Of a stretch of 21,154 bases of DNA, positions 8,650-16,485 are shown piece after piece; positions within the stretch are counted from its first letter, which is position 1; every line of letters begins with the position of its first letter. The stretch is from Olsenella_K sp051878835 (lineage in GTDB: Bacteria > Actinomycetota > Coriobacteriia > Coriobacteriales > Atopobiaceae), in contig JBJEKW010000006.1 of assembly GCA_051878835.1 (NCBI GenBank), positions 1 through 21,154 on the forward strand, read 5' to 3'. Below the pieces are notes generated by a model. The model saw only the letters and a program-made list of their open reading frames with translations. It was not told the origin of the DNA and ran no database searches. The translations under genes were made by a program, and so were the position numbers.

Positions 8650-10278
8650 TTAGGCCTTTGCCTCAGCGCCGGTCTCGGGAGCCTCCTCGTTTGCGACTTC
8701 CTTCGCGCTACGGTGCGTCTCGACGAACTGCTCCTTGAACTCGGCGATGCACTTCTTGAGCTTCTCGCTGAGCTCGTCGGAAATCTTTCCCTGGCGAACC
8801 AGCTCGCGCGTGTGGGGGTGACGCTCCTGCATGAACTTGGCCAGACCGTCACGGAAGTCCACGACCTGCGAAAGGTCGAGGTCGTCGAGGAAGTTCTCCT
8901 TTGCGGCAAAGATGGCGATGACCTGGTCGGCCACGTCCAGTGCCGCGTAGCGCTTCTGCTTCAGCAGCTCCATCATGTGAGCGCCATGGTTCAGCTGGTA
9001 CTGCGTGGTCTCATCCAGGTCGGAGCCGAACTGCGCGAACGCCTGCTTGTCGCGGTAGCTGGCCAGGTCAAGGCGCAGCGTACCGGCAACCTGCTTCATG
9101 GACTTCAGCTGAGCGGCGCCTCCGACTCGGGACACCGAGATGCCCACGTCAACTGCGGGGCGCTGGCCCTGGAAGAACAGGTTGGACTGCAGGTAGATCT
9201 GACCATCGGTAATGGAGATGACGTTCGTGGGAATGTATGCCGAAACGTCGCCCTCCTGCGTCTCGATGATGGGCAGAGCCGTCATGGAGCCGCCACCGTT
9301 CTTGTCGGACAGCTTGACAGCACGCTCCAGCAGACGAGAGTGCAGGTAGAAAATGTCGCCAGGGTAAGCCTCGCGTCCAGGCGGACGGTGCAGCGTCAGC
9401 GACATCTGACGGTATGCCACCGCCTGCTTTGACAGGTCATCGTAGACAATAAGAACGTGTCCGCCGGGGTGCTCTGCGTCCGCGGGATGACCGTTCTTGT
9501 CGTTGTACATGAAGTACTCGCCGATGGCAGCACCTGCCATAGGAGCGATGTACTGCAGAGGCGCGGAGTCGGCAGCGGTGGCCGAGACGATGATCGTCTT
9601 GTCCATGACGCCGTGGCGCTGCAGGGTCTCGCGGATGGATGCAACCGTGGAGGCCTTCTGGCCGATGGCGACATAGATGCAGATGATGTCGGTATCGCGC
9701 TGGTTGATGATGGTGTCGATGGCGATTGCGGTCTTGCCGGTCTTGCGGTCGCCAATGATGAGCTCACGCTGGCCGCGGCCGATGGGGACCATGGCGTCGA
9801 TGGCCATGAGGCCCGTCTGCACAGGCTCGGAAACCGGCTGGCGCTCGATGATGCCAGGGGCCTTGAACTCGATGGGCCTGCGGTGGCTCGTCGGGATGGC
9901 GCCCTTGCCGTCGATGGGCTGGCCCAGGGGGTTCACGACACGACCCAGCATGGCGTGGCCCACGGGGATGTCCATGACGCGGCCGGTTGTGGTGACCTCG
10001 TCACCCTCCTTGATGGAGTCGACGTCACCAAACAGAACGGCGCCGACCTCGTCCTCCTCGAGGTTCTGCGCAAGGCCGTACACGTTGCGGCCCGTAGCAG
10101 AGCTCGTGAACTGCAGCAGCTCGCCTGCCATGGCGCTCTTTAGGCCAGCCACGTGAGCGATGCCGTCACCGACCTCTATGACCTTGGATGCCTCCTGCGT
10201 CTCCACCGAGGTGGAGATGCTGTCGAGGTCACCCCTCAGTGTCCTCATGATCGAGGACGCATCTATAACTTGGCTCAT
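8650..10278 (-). CDS. atpA: F1Fo ATP synthase alpha subunit
   Basis: 542 residues, the non-catalytic nucleotide-binding subunit of F1. The P-loop GDRKTGKT is at 176-183. The N-terminal crown domain (about 35-100), VGHAMLGRVVNPLGQPIDGKG (split here at about residue 106) and the AYRQMSLTLHRPPGREAYPGD region are all typical. The protein is longer than E. coli AtpA (513) because of extra N-terminal residues and an acidic, Ala/Glu-rich C-terminal tail (EEAPETGAEAKA). Its ATG overlaps the atpH stop by 4 nt (ATGA), with GGAAGTG as ribosome binding site. Confidence 0.98.
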   Translation of the reverse strand: MSQVIDASSIMRTLRGDLDSISTSVETQEASKVIEVGDGIAHVAGLKSAMAGELLQFTSSATGRNVYGLAQNLEEDEVGAVLFGDVDSIKEGDEVTTTGRVMDIPVGHAMLGRVVNPLGQPIDGKGAIPTSHRRPIEFKAPGIIERQPVSEPVQTGLMAIDAMVPIGRGQRELIIGDRKTGKTAIAIDTIINQRDTDIICIYVAIGQKASTVASIRETLQRHGVMDKTIIVSATAADSAPLQYIAPMAGAAIGEYFMYNDKNGHPADAEHPGGHVLIVYDDLSKQAVAYRQMSLTLHRPPGREAYPGDIFYLHSRLLERAVKLSDKNGGGSMTALPIIETQEGDVSAYIPTNVISITDGQIYLQSNLFFQGQRPAVDVGISVSRVGGAAQLKSMKQVAGTLRLDLASYRDKQAFAQFGSDLDETTQYQLNHGAHMMELLKQKRYAALDVADQVIAIFAAKENFLDDLDLSQVVDFRDGLAKFMQERHPHTRELVRQGKISDELSEKLKKCIAEFKEQFVETHRSAKEVANEEAPETGAEAKA

Positions 10279-10748
10279 TGTTCATCACTTCCGATGAATG
10301 CCGAGGAGAGAGTCTTTCTGATGTTGACCAGCTGGGCACGAACGGAAGCGTCGCGACGCTGGCCCTTGGCCTCCAGGACGATGCCGCCCAGGATCTTCGG
10401 GTCCACGTGCTCGACGAGATAGATGGGAGCGTCGAAGTCCTTGCGGCACTTCTCGCGCACCTTCTCGCGCAGCTCGTCGTCCATCGGCACGGCGGTCGTC
10501 ACGTCGACGGACACCGTGTCGTCGCTCTTTTCCAGAAGGTCCTTGTACTGGCTGTACACCTTGTCCAAAAGGTCGAGGTCGTCCTCGCCCTGCATGGACG
10601 TGATGGTCTCCATGACCTCGGGCGAGAACTTCAGGACGTGCTTGACCTGTTCCAGGTCACGTGCGGCACGACCCTCGTACTTTGCGGCCTCGAGCAGGGC
10701 CCTCGCGTAGGCCTCGACCTTTTTCTGCTCGATGCGCCTACTTGTCAT
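10275..10748 (-). CDS. atpH: F1Fo ATP synthase delta subunit
   Basis: 157 residues of the delta (OSCP) family, which links the top of F1 to the b-subunit stalk. YARALLEAAKYEG near the N-terminus and the C-terminal APIYLVEHVDPKILGGIVLEA (about residues 113-133) are the family's landmarks. It is about 20 residues shorter than E. coli delta, mainly in the N-terminal six-helix domain. The ATG lies 11 nt inside the end of atpF and has only a weak ribosome binding site, so it depends on coupling. Its stop overlaps the atpA start. Confidence 0.92.
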   Translation of the reverse strand: MTSRRIEQKKVEAYARALLEAAKYEGRAARDLEQVKHVLKFSPEVMETITSMQGEDDLDLLDKVYSQYKDLLEKSDDTVSVDVTTAVPMDDELREKVREKCRKDFDAPIYLVEHVDPKILGGIVLEAKGQRRDASVRAQLVNIRKTLSSAFIGSDEQ

Positions 10749-11343
10749 TCAGGCTACCCACTTCCGCGAGGTACTTCTCGGCCAGCTTGCGCTGCTTCTC
10801 CTCGTCCATGCTGTCGCCCAGAATCTTGCCCGCGATCTCCACGGAGAGGTCGACCACAGAACCGGACAGCTCGACCTCAGCCTTGTGGCGCTCGGCCTCA
10901 ACGGCACCGTGCGCCTTGGTGATGATCTCGCCGGCCTCCTTCTGCGCCTGGTTCAGGATGTCAGCGCGCTGCTGCTCAGCCTCACGCTTGGCGTCGGCAA
11001 CGATGCTCTCGGCCTTGCGCTCGGCCTCCGCGATCTTCTGCTTGTACTCGTCGGCAGAAAGGGCGGCGTCCTTCTTTGAGCGCTCCGCGTCATCGAGGTC
11101 ACTCTTGATCTTGTCCTCGCGCTTCTGCATCGCGCCATAGATGGACGGCCAGGCAAGCTTTGCCATGATGGCCCAAATGACGACGAACGCGATGAGCGAG
11201 GGGATGAACTCCTCCATCTTGGGGAGCAGAATCTGAGGGCCGTCGATTGCGAACGCGGAGGTGGGCAGTACCGCAGAGCTCAGCAGCACCGCCGTGGTCA
11301 GACCGGCGCAACGGCCAGCCAGCACCTTCATGTTGTCCTTCAT
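10738..11343 (-). CDS. atpF: F1Fo ATP synthase b subunit with signal-peptide-like N-terminus
   Basis: 201 residues. The stator stalk is clear: a membrane helix (about 48-66, LIAFVVIWAIMAKLAWP) followed by a long charged coiled coil (about 70-185) rich in Glu, Lys, Ala and Arg. The first 32 residues look like a second, signal-peptide-type segment: basic start, hydrophobic core TTAVLLSSAVL, and an Ala-X-Ala site (AFA before Ile33-Asp34). E. coli b lacks this. The frame extends to a TTG at 11355, but I prefer the ATG at 11343, which has GGAGG 5 nt upstream. It lies 35 nt after atpE and overlaps atpH by 11 nt. Confidence 0.93.
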   Translation of the reverse strand: MKDNMKVLAGRCAGLTTAVLLSSAVLPTSAFAIDGPQILLPKMEEFIPSLIAFVVIWAIMAKLAWPSIYGAMQKREDKIKSDLDDAERSKKDAALSADEYKQKIAEAERKAESIVADAKREAEQQRADILNQAQKEAGEIITKAHGAVEAERHKAEVELSGSVVDLSVEIAGKILGDSMDEEKQRKLAEKYLAEVGSLNDK

Positions 11344-11378
11344 ACGTGCCTCCAACTCAGAGTCTTCGTCGTTTGATG

Positions 11379-11573
11379 CTAGTGAACAATAAGCGCGACG
11401 ACGAAGCCGATCAGAGCCAGAGCCTCGACGAATGCGGAGCCCAGAATAAACACGGTGAACAGACGGCCCTGAACCTCAGGCTGACGTGCGATTGCGGTCG
11501 TAGCACCATACGCCGAAAGACCAATGCCGATGCCAGCGCCAATAACGCCCAGACCATAACCGATAACGCCCAC
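11379..11573 (-). CDS. atpE: F1Fo ATP synthase c subunit (proton-type)
   Basis: 64 residues forming a two-helix membrane hairpin, the c-ring subunit. Helix 1 has the Gly-rich packing motif GAGIGIG, the loop is ARQPE, and helix 2 carries the ion-binding Glu in GSAFVEALALIGF. The Na+-binding Gln of helix 1 and the Ser/Thr next to the Glu, known from Ilyobacter, are replaced by Ile and Ala, so I infer H+ coupling. It is short for the family because helix 1 begins right at the N-terminus. Translation starts at GTG (11573) behind a perfect AAAGGAGG (11578-11585), the best ribosome binding site in the operon, as expected for the subunit made in the most copies. Confidence 0.95.
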   Translation of the reverse strand: MGVIGYGLGVIGAGIGIGLSAYGATTAIARQPEVQGRLFTVFILGSAFVEALALIGFVVALIVH

Positions 11574-11590
11574 GATTCCTCCTTTGTCAT

Positions 11591-11608
11591 TCGCCCCGGA
11601 CGAGGCGA
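11591..11608 (-). promoter_or_regulatory. Stem-loop just upstream of the atpE ribosome binding site
   Basis: TCGCC and GGCGA arms (11591-11595 and 11604-11608) enclose an 8-nt loop, ending 5 nt before the AAAGGAGG site of atpE. Further upstream in the 112-base atpB-atpE spacer is another dyad around CTTCGAAG (11672-11679). Extra intergenic structure before atpE is known in other bacteria, where it helps high c-subunit synthesis. Here that role is inferred from position only. Confidence 0.35.
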
Positions 11609-11685
11609 CCTAACTAACGAACCCAAACTCTATGTTTCAGCGAAAGCGCAGACGCCCTCTCGCGTGAAGCCTTCGAAGCCCGACG

Positions 11686-12519
11686 CTATGCGGCGTCGCC
11701 CTCGGCCACCTGGATGTAGACGGACGTCAGCAGTGCAAAGACGTACGCCTGAATGACGGCGACCAGAATCTCGACCATGTAGATGATGATGAGGACCAGC
11801 ACCCACATGACGGACTCGCCGGCCTGACCCAGGTATGCGGGCTGGAACGTGCCCGTGCCGATGCTCTGAATCAGCGGCTCAAAGAACAGCGACGCCAGGA
11901 TGGCGAAGGCGCCCATGACCACGTGGCCAGCGAACATGTTGCAGAAGAGTCGAACGGCCAGCGTGATCAGACGCAGGAACGTGGAGAAGACCTCGATGAT
12001 CCACACGAGGATGTTCATCGGGAAGCCGACGCCCTCGGGTGCCAGGCTCTTCAGGTATCCGATGACACCCCTGCGCTTGCAGCCCACGACGATGAAGTAC
12101 ACGAACGAGAACAGAGCCAGGGCGGACGTGACGCCCATGGTGCCGGTGCCGGGGTGGCAGCCGGGGATGATGCCCACGATGTTGTTGGCCAGGATGAAGA
12201 AGAAGATGGCCAGGATGAAGGGCATGTGCTTCTGCCAGGTGTTCGGCAGCATGGACTTACACAGGTCGTCGCGCGCGAACTCGGCGACGAACTCCATGCT
12301 GTTCACAAAGAAGCCGTGGGGCACCAGGCTCTTGGACTGCTTCTTCTTGAACACGAACGTGATAATCAGCAGCAGGGCCAGTGCCACAAGCATCCAAAAG
12401 ATGTACTGCGAGAAGCCCACCGAAGTCACGTTGGGGTTTGCGTCGCCCACGACGTTGTGCGTCATGAAGTCGTCAAGAAGCTCGTCGATCTTCGGTTGAA
12501 GATTGTCTAGAGGGTTCAT
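11686..12519 (-). CDS. atpB: F1Fo ATP synthase a subunit
   Basis: 277 residues, the stator membrane protein that forms the proton half-channels. Several hydrophobic helices are visible (about 38-58, 99-118, 130-147, 168-185, 190-215 and 240-265). The essential arginine is Arg190 in LAVRLFCNMFAGH; most homologues have VRLFGNMFAGH, so Cys replaces Gly here. PFILAIFFFILANNIVGIIPG is the usual helix-2/3 region. The gene overlaps the end of atpI by 4 nt (ATGA). Confidence 0.96.
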   Translation of the reverse strand: MNPLDNLQPKIDELLDDFMTHNVVGDANPNVTSVGFSQYIFWMLVALALLLIITFVFKKKQSKSLVPHGFFVNSMEFVAEFARDDLCKSMLPNTWQKHMPFILAIFFFILANNIVGIIPGCHPGTGTMGVTSALALFSFVYFIVVGCKRRGVIGYLKSLAPEGVGFPMNILVWIIEVFSTFLRLITLAVRLFCNMFAGHVVMGAFAILASLFFEPLIQSIGTGTFQPAYLGQAGESVMWVLVLIIIYMVEILVAVIQAYVFALLTSVYIQVAEGDAA

Positions 12520-12893
12520 CCTCTGTCCTTCCCTTTATCCTTCGGGGCGACGTTGGCAGCCCGCCATGCCCTTAGCGACTCGACCCCCCAAAACAGGAGG
12601 AAGGTCGCCACCATCGAACATCCGAACGCAAGTACAAGGTCGCTGCGCACAGCGTGCACGACGAATAGCGCAACCAGCATCAACACAAACGAGACGATGA
12701 TGCTGACTAAGCCACTTGAGACTTGTACCCGCCTTCCCTTCGTCAATACCTCTTCGAACAGAAATGCCGGCGCAGCGCATCCAACGAGTCCGCAAACGAC
12801 TCCGGCCACGATGGCACCCCAGCTACCCAAGGCATCACGCTCCTTCATACCCGTACCGGCGCCGACCGTTTCCGGCCAGTCGACAAAAGACAT
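12516..12893 (-). CDS. atpI: AtpI-like small membrane protein
   Basis: 125 residues from the ATG at 12893, with three or four hydrophobic segments (about 24-48, 58-80, 86-104). Sequence similarity to AtpI cannot be judged by eye because the family is poorly conserved. The call rests on the position at the head of the atp operon, the 4-nt overlap with atpB, and the membrane topology. AtpI assists c-ring assembly or Mg2+ supply in some bacteria. The start is uncertain: a GTG at 12908 and an ATG at 12848 (MKERDALGSWG) are alternatives, and none has a strong ribosome binding site. Confidence 0.7.
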   Translation of the reverse strand: MSFVDWPETVGAGTGMKERDALGSWGAIVAGVVCGLVGCAAPAFLFEEVLTKGRRVQVSSGLVSIIVSFVLMLVALFVVHAVRSDLVLAFGCSMVATFLLFWGVESLRAWRAANVAPKDKGKDRG

Positions 12894-12956
12894 CGTAGTC
12901 AATCGCACACGCGCATGCCATACGCAACAACGCGCATCACGGTCCGAACATTTCGA

Positions 12957-12962
12957 ATTTTA
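12957..12962 (-). promoter_or_regulatory. Candidate extended -10 element of the atp operon promoter
   Basis: On the minus strand the sequence TGCTAAAAT provides a TGN extension and the hexamer TAAAAT, 64 bases before the chosen atpI start. The best -35 candidates, TTCGAC or TCGACT with 16- or 15-nt spacers, match the consensus weakly and lie next to the T-run of the upp terminator. This is the only AT-rich stretch in the interval and no other promoter is evident before nine atp genes. Confidence 0.4.
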
Positions 12963-12982
12963 GCACTTTTGACCGTTAGTCG

Positions 12983-13018
12983 AAAAAATATGAGCGCCCA
13001 CGGATTACGTGGGCGCTC
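12983..13018 (-). terminator. Intrinsic terminator after upp
   Basis: An 11-bp perfect stem (arms GAGCGCCCACG at 12992-13002 and 13008-13018) with a 5-nt loop, followed on the minus strand by AT then six T (complement of 12983-12988). It lies 28 bases past the upp stop codon and insulates the upp operon from the atp operon. It is the strongest terminator in the window. Confidence 0.95.
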
Positions 13019-13046
13019 GCACGCGATATGCACCTATGCAGGTGAC

Positions 13047-13694
13047 TTATTTCGTGCCGTAGATCCTGTCGCCGGCGTCTCCCAGGCCCGGCAGGATGTA
13101 CGCATCGTCGTTCAGCTCGCGATCGACTGCGCAGGTGTACAGGCGAACGTCCGGGTCGAAGTCCAGGACGGCGCGAATACCCTCGGGTGCGGACACCAGG
13201 GTCAGGGCGCGCACGTCCTTCACGCCGGCTTCGCGCAGGAACTGGATGGCTGCCGTCAGCGAGCCACCCGTCGCCAGCATGGGGTCCACGATGAGACAGG
13301 TGCGGTTCTGGATGTCGGGCGGGAACTTGCAGTAGTACTGGTGCGGCTCGTGAGTCACGGGGTCGCGATACATGCCCACGTGGCCCACGCGCGCGGAGGG
13401 CACCAGGGTCAGGATGCCGTCCACCATGCCCAAGCCGGCGCGCAGAATCGGGATGATGGCGACCTTCTTGCCCGCGATGCGCTTGCACGTGGTCTTCTCC
13501 AGCGGGGTCTCGACCTCGACGTCCTCCAGCGGGAAGTCGCGCATGGCCTCGTAGCCCTCAAAGATGGCCAGCTCGTTCACCAGCTCGCGGAACTGCTTCG
13601 TGCCGGTGTTCTTGTCGCGCAGGATGTGCAGCTTGTGCTGCACCAGCGGGTGGTCTATCAGAGTGAAGCGCTTGGGGTCGAAGTCGTTCGCCAT
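13047..13694 (-). CDS. upp: Uracil phosphoribosyltransferase
   Basis: 215 residues. The PRPP-binding loop DPMLATGGS (137-145) and the uracil-site end of the protein (YILPGLGDAGDRIYGTK at the C-terminus) identify the enzyme that salvages uracil to UMP. PILRAGLGM (82-90) and the start region DHPLVQHKLHILRDKNT (14-30) are also typical. The ATG at 13694 has AAAGGAG about 7 nt upstream. It is the last gene of the prfA-prmC-tsaC-rpiB-upp series. Two hairpins lie in its 108-base leader. Confidence 0.97.
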   Translation of the reverse strand: MANDFDPKRFTLIDHPLVQHKLHILRDKNTGTKQFRELVNELAIFEGYEAMRDFPLEDVEVETPLEKTTCKRIAGKKVAIIPILRAGLGMVDGILTLVPSARVGHVGMYRDPVTHEPHQYYCKFPPDIQNRTCLIVDPMLATGGSLTAAIQFLREAGVKDVRALTLVSAPEGIRAVLDFDPDVRLYTCAVDRELNDDAYILPGLGDAGDRIYGTK

Positions 13695-13729
13695 GTGCTC
13701 TCCTTTGGTCGTGGCCTCGTGTGACGGGG

Positions 13730-13778
13730 TGGGCTTGCGCCCATAGAACGCGCCACCCGGCTGACGACGGATGGCGCG
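13730..13778 (-). promoter_or_regulatory. Two stem-loops in the rpiB-upp spacer
   Basis: The first (13749-13778) is an 11-bp stem on the minus-strand RNA, formed by CGCGCCATCCG and CGGGTGGCGCG with one G-U pair and an 8-nt loop. The second (13730-13743) is TGGGC-GCAA-GCCCA, a 5-bp stem closed by a GNRA tetraloop. They begin 25 bases after the rpiB stop and end 36 bases before upp. The first has only a poor U-tract (TTCTAT), so it may be a weak terminator or attenuator, or may mark an mRNA processing site. Confidence 0.5.
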
Positions 13779-13802
13779 ACGGTTGCCTGGCTGGTGCGCC
13801 TG

Positions 13803-14246
13803 CTACTTGGCGTGGTCCAGAGCCATGATCTTCTGGACGCGAGCCTCGTGCCTGCCACCGGCGAACTCGGTCTCGAGGAAGGTCTTCACGATCTGCTTGT
13901 TCAGCTCCAGGTCGACGAAGCGGCCCGACAGGCAGATGACGTTGCCGTTGTTGTGCTCGCGGAACAGCTCGGCGAACTGCACGGACTGGATGGGGGTGGC
14001 ACGGACGCCGGGCACCTTGTCGGCCGCCAGGGCCATGCCCAGGCCGGTGCCGCAGATGAGCACGCCACGGTCTGCCTTGCCCTCGGAGACGGCGCGGGCC
14101 ACCTTGACGGCGTAGTCGGGATAGTCGCACCTCTGGGCCGAGTCGGGACCCAGGTCGTCGACCTCGTGCCCCAGGCTCTCCAGATACTCCTTCATGGGTG
14201 CCTTCTGGTCGAAGCCAGCGTGATCGGATGCGATTGCGATGCGCAT
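13803..14246 (-). CDS. rpiB: Ribose-5-phosphate isomerase B
   Basis: 147 residues of the RpiB/LacAB family, which interconverts ribulose 5-phosphate and ribose 5-phosphate. Visible are the N-terminal IASDHAGF (5-12), DYPDYA (41-46), the catalytic loop GVLICGTGLGM (61-71) with Cys65 as the expected base, and REHNNGNVICLSGR (96-109). The ATG at 14246 is preceded by GAGGAG. The product feeds PRPP synthesis, hence a functional link to upp downstream. Confidence 0.95.
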   Translation of the reverse strand: MRIAIASDHAGFDQKAPMKEYLESLGHEVDDLGPDSAQRCDYPDYAVKVARAVSEGKADRGVLICGTGLGMALAADKVPGVRATPIQSVQFAELFREHNNGNVICLSGRFVDLELNKQIVKTFLETEFAGGRHEARVQKIMALDHAK

Positions 14247-14278
14247 GAGCGCTCCTCTCGGTTGGAGGTGAATTCAGC

Positions 14279-14324
14279 CCTTTGGCACACAGGGTAGCCC
14301 AAGAAGCCCCCAAGGTGCCAAAGG
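14279..14324 (-). repeat. Intercistronic 10-bp inverted repeat between tsaC and rpiB
   Basis: CCTTTGGCAC (14279-14288) and GTGCCAAAGG (14315-14324) are perfect reverse complements around a 26-nt, G/C-rich loop that can fold further. It lies in the 89-base gap between the tsaC-like gene and rpiB. On the minus strand the T-run comes before, not after, the stem, so it is not an intrinsic terminator for the operon. An mRNA stability or processing element is more likely. Confidence 0.55.
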
Positions 14325-14335
14325 CGAGAAAAACT

Positions 14336-14971
14336 CTATGCCAGGCGCAGCAGCGAGGCGGAGTCGATGGCGCCCTCGCGCAGTATGCGCGGCTGGTCGG
14401 ACGTGCAGTCCACGATGGTGGACGCCACCGCCAGGGGCGCGGGACCCGCGTCCAGCGTCAGGTTGGCCTCCTGCACGATGCGCGGCTCGACCGACGAGCC
14501 CGAGGTCGCAGATGGCGCGCCATGCGTGTTTGCGCTGGTGGTGGCCAGCGGCACTCCCACCATGCGCGCCAGGGTGCGCACCAGGTTCGAGTCGGGGCAG
14601 CGCAGGGCGATGGTGTGGTCGCCCTGGCGCTGGTACTCTGGCGGCACCTCCGGCGAGGCCTTCACCACCAGGGTGAGGGCGCCGGGCCAGAACTGGCGCG
14701 CCATGGCATGCGCCCACGCGGGGACGTCCACGCCATAGCGGTCCAGATCGTCCGCGTCGGCCACCAGCCACGGCAGGGTCTGCGCCACGTCGCGGTGCTT
14801 GATCTGAAATATGCGCAGGTGGGCGGGGTTGTTCGGCAGCGCCGCGCACCCGATGCCATACACGGAGTCGGTGGGCATCACCAACACGCCCTGGTTCGTC
14901 AGGCAGAACGCCGCGCGGCTGACGACGTCGATCGCGGGCTTGTCCTGGCTTACGGAAACGACGGCACCCAT
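14336..14971 (-). CDS. tsaC: Threonylcarbamoyl-AMP synthase (TsaC/Sua5/YrdC family)
   Basis: 211 residues, a single YrdC domain. Signature segments are PTDSVYGIGCAA (33-44), FQIKHRD with the conserved Lys and Arg (55-61), FWPGALTLVV (about 94-103), and TTSANTHGAPS with the nucleotide-binding Ser-Ala-Asn. The enzyme makes threonylcarbamoyl-AMP for the universal t6A37 modification of ANN-decoding tRNAs. There is no C-terminal Sua5 domain. The ATG follows the prmC stop by a single base, and its AAGGAGG lies in the prmC end. A YciO-type paralogue of unknown role cannot be excluded, but the prmC neighbourhood favours the t6A enzyme. Confidence 0.88.
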   Translation of the reverse strand: MGAVVSVSQDKPAIDVVSRAAFCLTNQGVLVMPTDSVYGIGCAALPNNPAHLRIFQIKHRDVAQTLPWLVADADDLDRYGVDVPAWAHAMARQFWPGALTLVVKASPEVPPEYQRQGDHTIALRCPDSNLVRTLARMVGVPLATTSANTHGAPSATSGSSVEPRIVQEANLTLDAGPAPLAVASTIVDCTSDQPRILREGAIDSASLLRLA

Positions 14972-14972
14972 G

Positions 14973-16319
14973 CTAGTCCTCCTTCGAAAGCGAGCCGGCG
15001 CGCCGGGCCACCAGAACGCGCGGACGATGGGTCAGGTCCTGCCTGACCTCGGCGGACGCCCAGCCCGACTGGGCCATCACCAGGTCGGCCGCCTGCTGCA
15101 CGTTCGTCTCGAACAGCTCGCAGCACAGCATGCCACCCGGCCTCAGCACGCGGGGCGCCACCTCCAGTATGCGCCTGAACACGTCCAGGCCGTCGGGGCC
15201 GCCGTCCAGCGCCAGTCCCGGCTCGTAGCCCACGACCTCCTGCGGCAGGGTGGGCACCACGGACGAGGGGATGTAGGGCGGGTTGCTGACCAGCACGGCA
15301 AAGGTGCCCATCAGCGCGGGGTCCACCCCCGCCGCCAGGTCGCAGCGCACCACGTCCACGGCGTCCTGCAGGTCCAGAGCGTCGCGGTTGCGCGCGGCCA
15401 GTCGCACGGCCTGGTCCGAGAGGTCGGTCGTCACCACGTGGGTGCCCGGCCGCTCCCCCGCTATGCTGAGGGCGATGCAGCCGGTGCCGCATCCCACCTC
15501 CAGCACGCGCGTGCCCAGGGGCTTCGGGGCGGGAGCGTCGCCGGCCACAGCCGCAGCCTCCTCCTGCTGCCGCTCGGCACGCGCCAACAGGCTGTCCTCG
15601 GGACCCGGCACGTAGGTGGGCACGTGGGACTGCTCGGGGCCCGCCACGTGCACGATGGGGTCGATGCGCTCCTGGCTGGAGTCGTCCTCGCTGGCGCTGT
15701 CGTGCGTGGGGTCCCCCCGGAAGCTGGAGAGCGCCCGACCCAGCGGCCTGCCGTACTCCAGCCCAGAGGTCTCACCACGTGAAGAAGAACTGGCGGGGTC
15801 GCTACCTTCCGCTCGCTGCGCGGACGTCTGCACGGCATCGGCCTTGGCCTCGTCGTCCTTCTGCGCTGCACGGCGCCTGACGTCGTCGTAGACCACGCCG
15901 GCGTCGATCGCCGCGTCCACGCCCTCCAGCGCCGCGTCCACCAGCACCTCGGTCTCGGGCCTGGGGATGAGCACGCCGCGCTCGCAGTGCAGGACGATGT
16001 GCCTGAACGGCATCTCGCCCGTGACGTACTGCAGCGGCTCGCCCTTCGCCCTGCGGACGACGGCATCGTGCATGGCCGTCAGCTCGTCGGGGGTCATCAC
16101 GCGCGAGAAGCTCATGTATATCTGCACGCGCGAGAGGCCCGTGACGTTGTTGATGAGCCACTCCGCCGAGAGGCGCGGGTGCTCGTCCCCCTTCGCCTGG
16201 AGGTAGCCCGTCGTCCACTTGAGCATGCGCCCAATGGTCCAGGGGTCGTTCGCCGGACGAGCGGTCGTCCTGGCGGCAGCCGTCCCGCCCATTGCCGTGC
16301 GCCGATCATCTAGTGGCAT
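14973..16319 (-). CDS. prmC: Release factor glutamine methyltransferase with large linker insertion
   Basis: 448 residues from the ATG at 16319, which has AAAGGAGG 6 nt upstream; the frame extends to 16556, but that part is the prfA-prmC spacer. PrmC methylates the GGQ glutamine of RF1 and RF2. The N-terminal helical domain ends with LIPRPETEVLVDAAL (117-131). The SAM-binding motif VLEVGCGTGCIALSIA begins at 272 and the catalytic NPPY is at 346-349. In usual PrmC proteins (about 280 residues) those two parts are some 10 residues apart. Here about 139 residues separate them, including a Ser/Asp/Glu/Pro-rich low-complexity stretch (about 150-265). The frame is unbroken, so it is an insertion, not a frameshift. 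It follows prfA, its substrate's gene, by 166 bases. Confidence 0.92.
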   Translation of the reverse strand: MPLDDRRTAMGGTAAARTTARPANDPWTIGRMLKWTTGYLQAKGDEHPRLSAEWLINNVTGLSRVQIYMSFSRVMTPDELTAMHDAVVRRAKGEPLQYVTGEMPFRHIVLHCERGVLIPRPETEVLVDAALEGVDAAIDAGVVYDDVRRRAAQKDDEAKADAVQTSAQRAEGSDPASSSSRGETSGLEYGRPLGRALSSFRGDPTHDSASEDDSSQERIDPIVHVAGPEQSHVPTYVPGPEDSLLARAERQQEEAAAVAGDAPAPKPLGTRVLEVGCGTGCIALSIAGERPGTHVVTTDLSDQAVRLAARNRDALDLQDAVDVVRCDLAAGVDPALMGTFAVLVSNPPYIPSSVVPTLPQEVVGYEPGLALDGGPDGLDVFRRILEVAPRVLRPGGMLCCELFETNVQQAADLVMAQSGWASAEVRQDLTHRPRVLVARRAGSLSKED

Positions 16320-16485
16320 CGTCGTCCTCCTTTCCCAGCCGGAACGCCAATCTGGCACCCAGCTGCATGGTCCCCCAACATGCCGCGGGCGCCGGCCTTC
16401 GCGGTCGACGCCCACCTTGCCAATCTGAATGCCCGACGCCGTGGCGACGCCGGGGTCACGAGGCCGCCTGCGGCCCACGGGGACA
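16320..16485. other. prfA-prmC spacer
   Basis: 166 bases without a gene, carrying small dyads: GGCCG-CCTG-CGGCC (16462-16475), nested in CCGTGG...CCACGG arms (16439-16444 and 16475-16480). The motif CAGATTGGC occurs twice on the minus strand. No U-tract follows the stems, so the two genes are probably co-transcribed. Confidence 0.45.
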
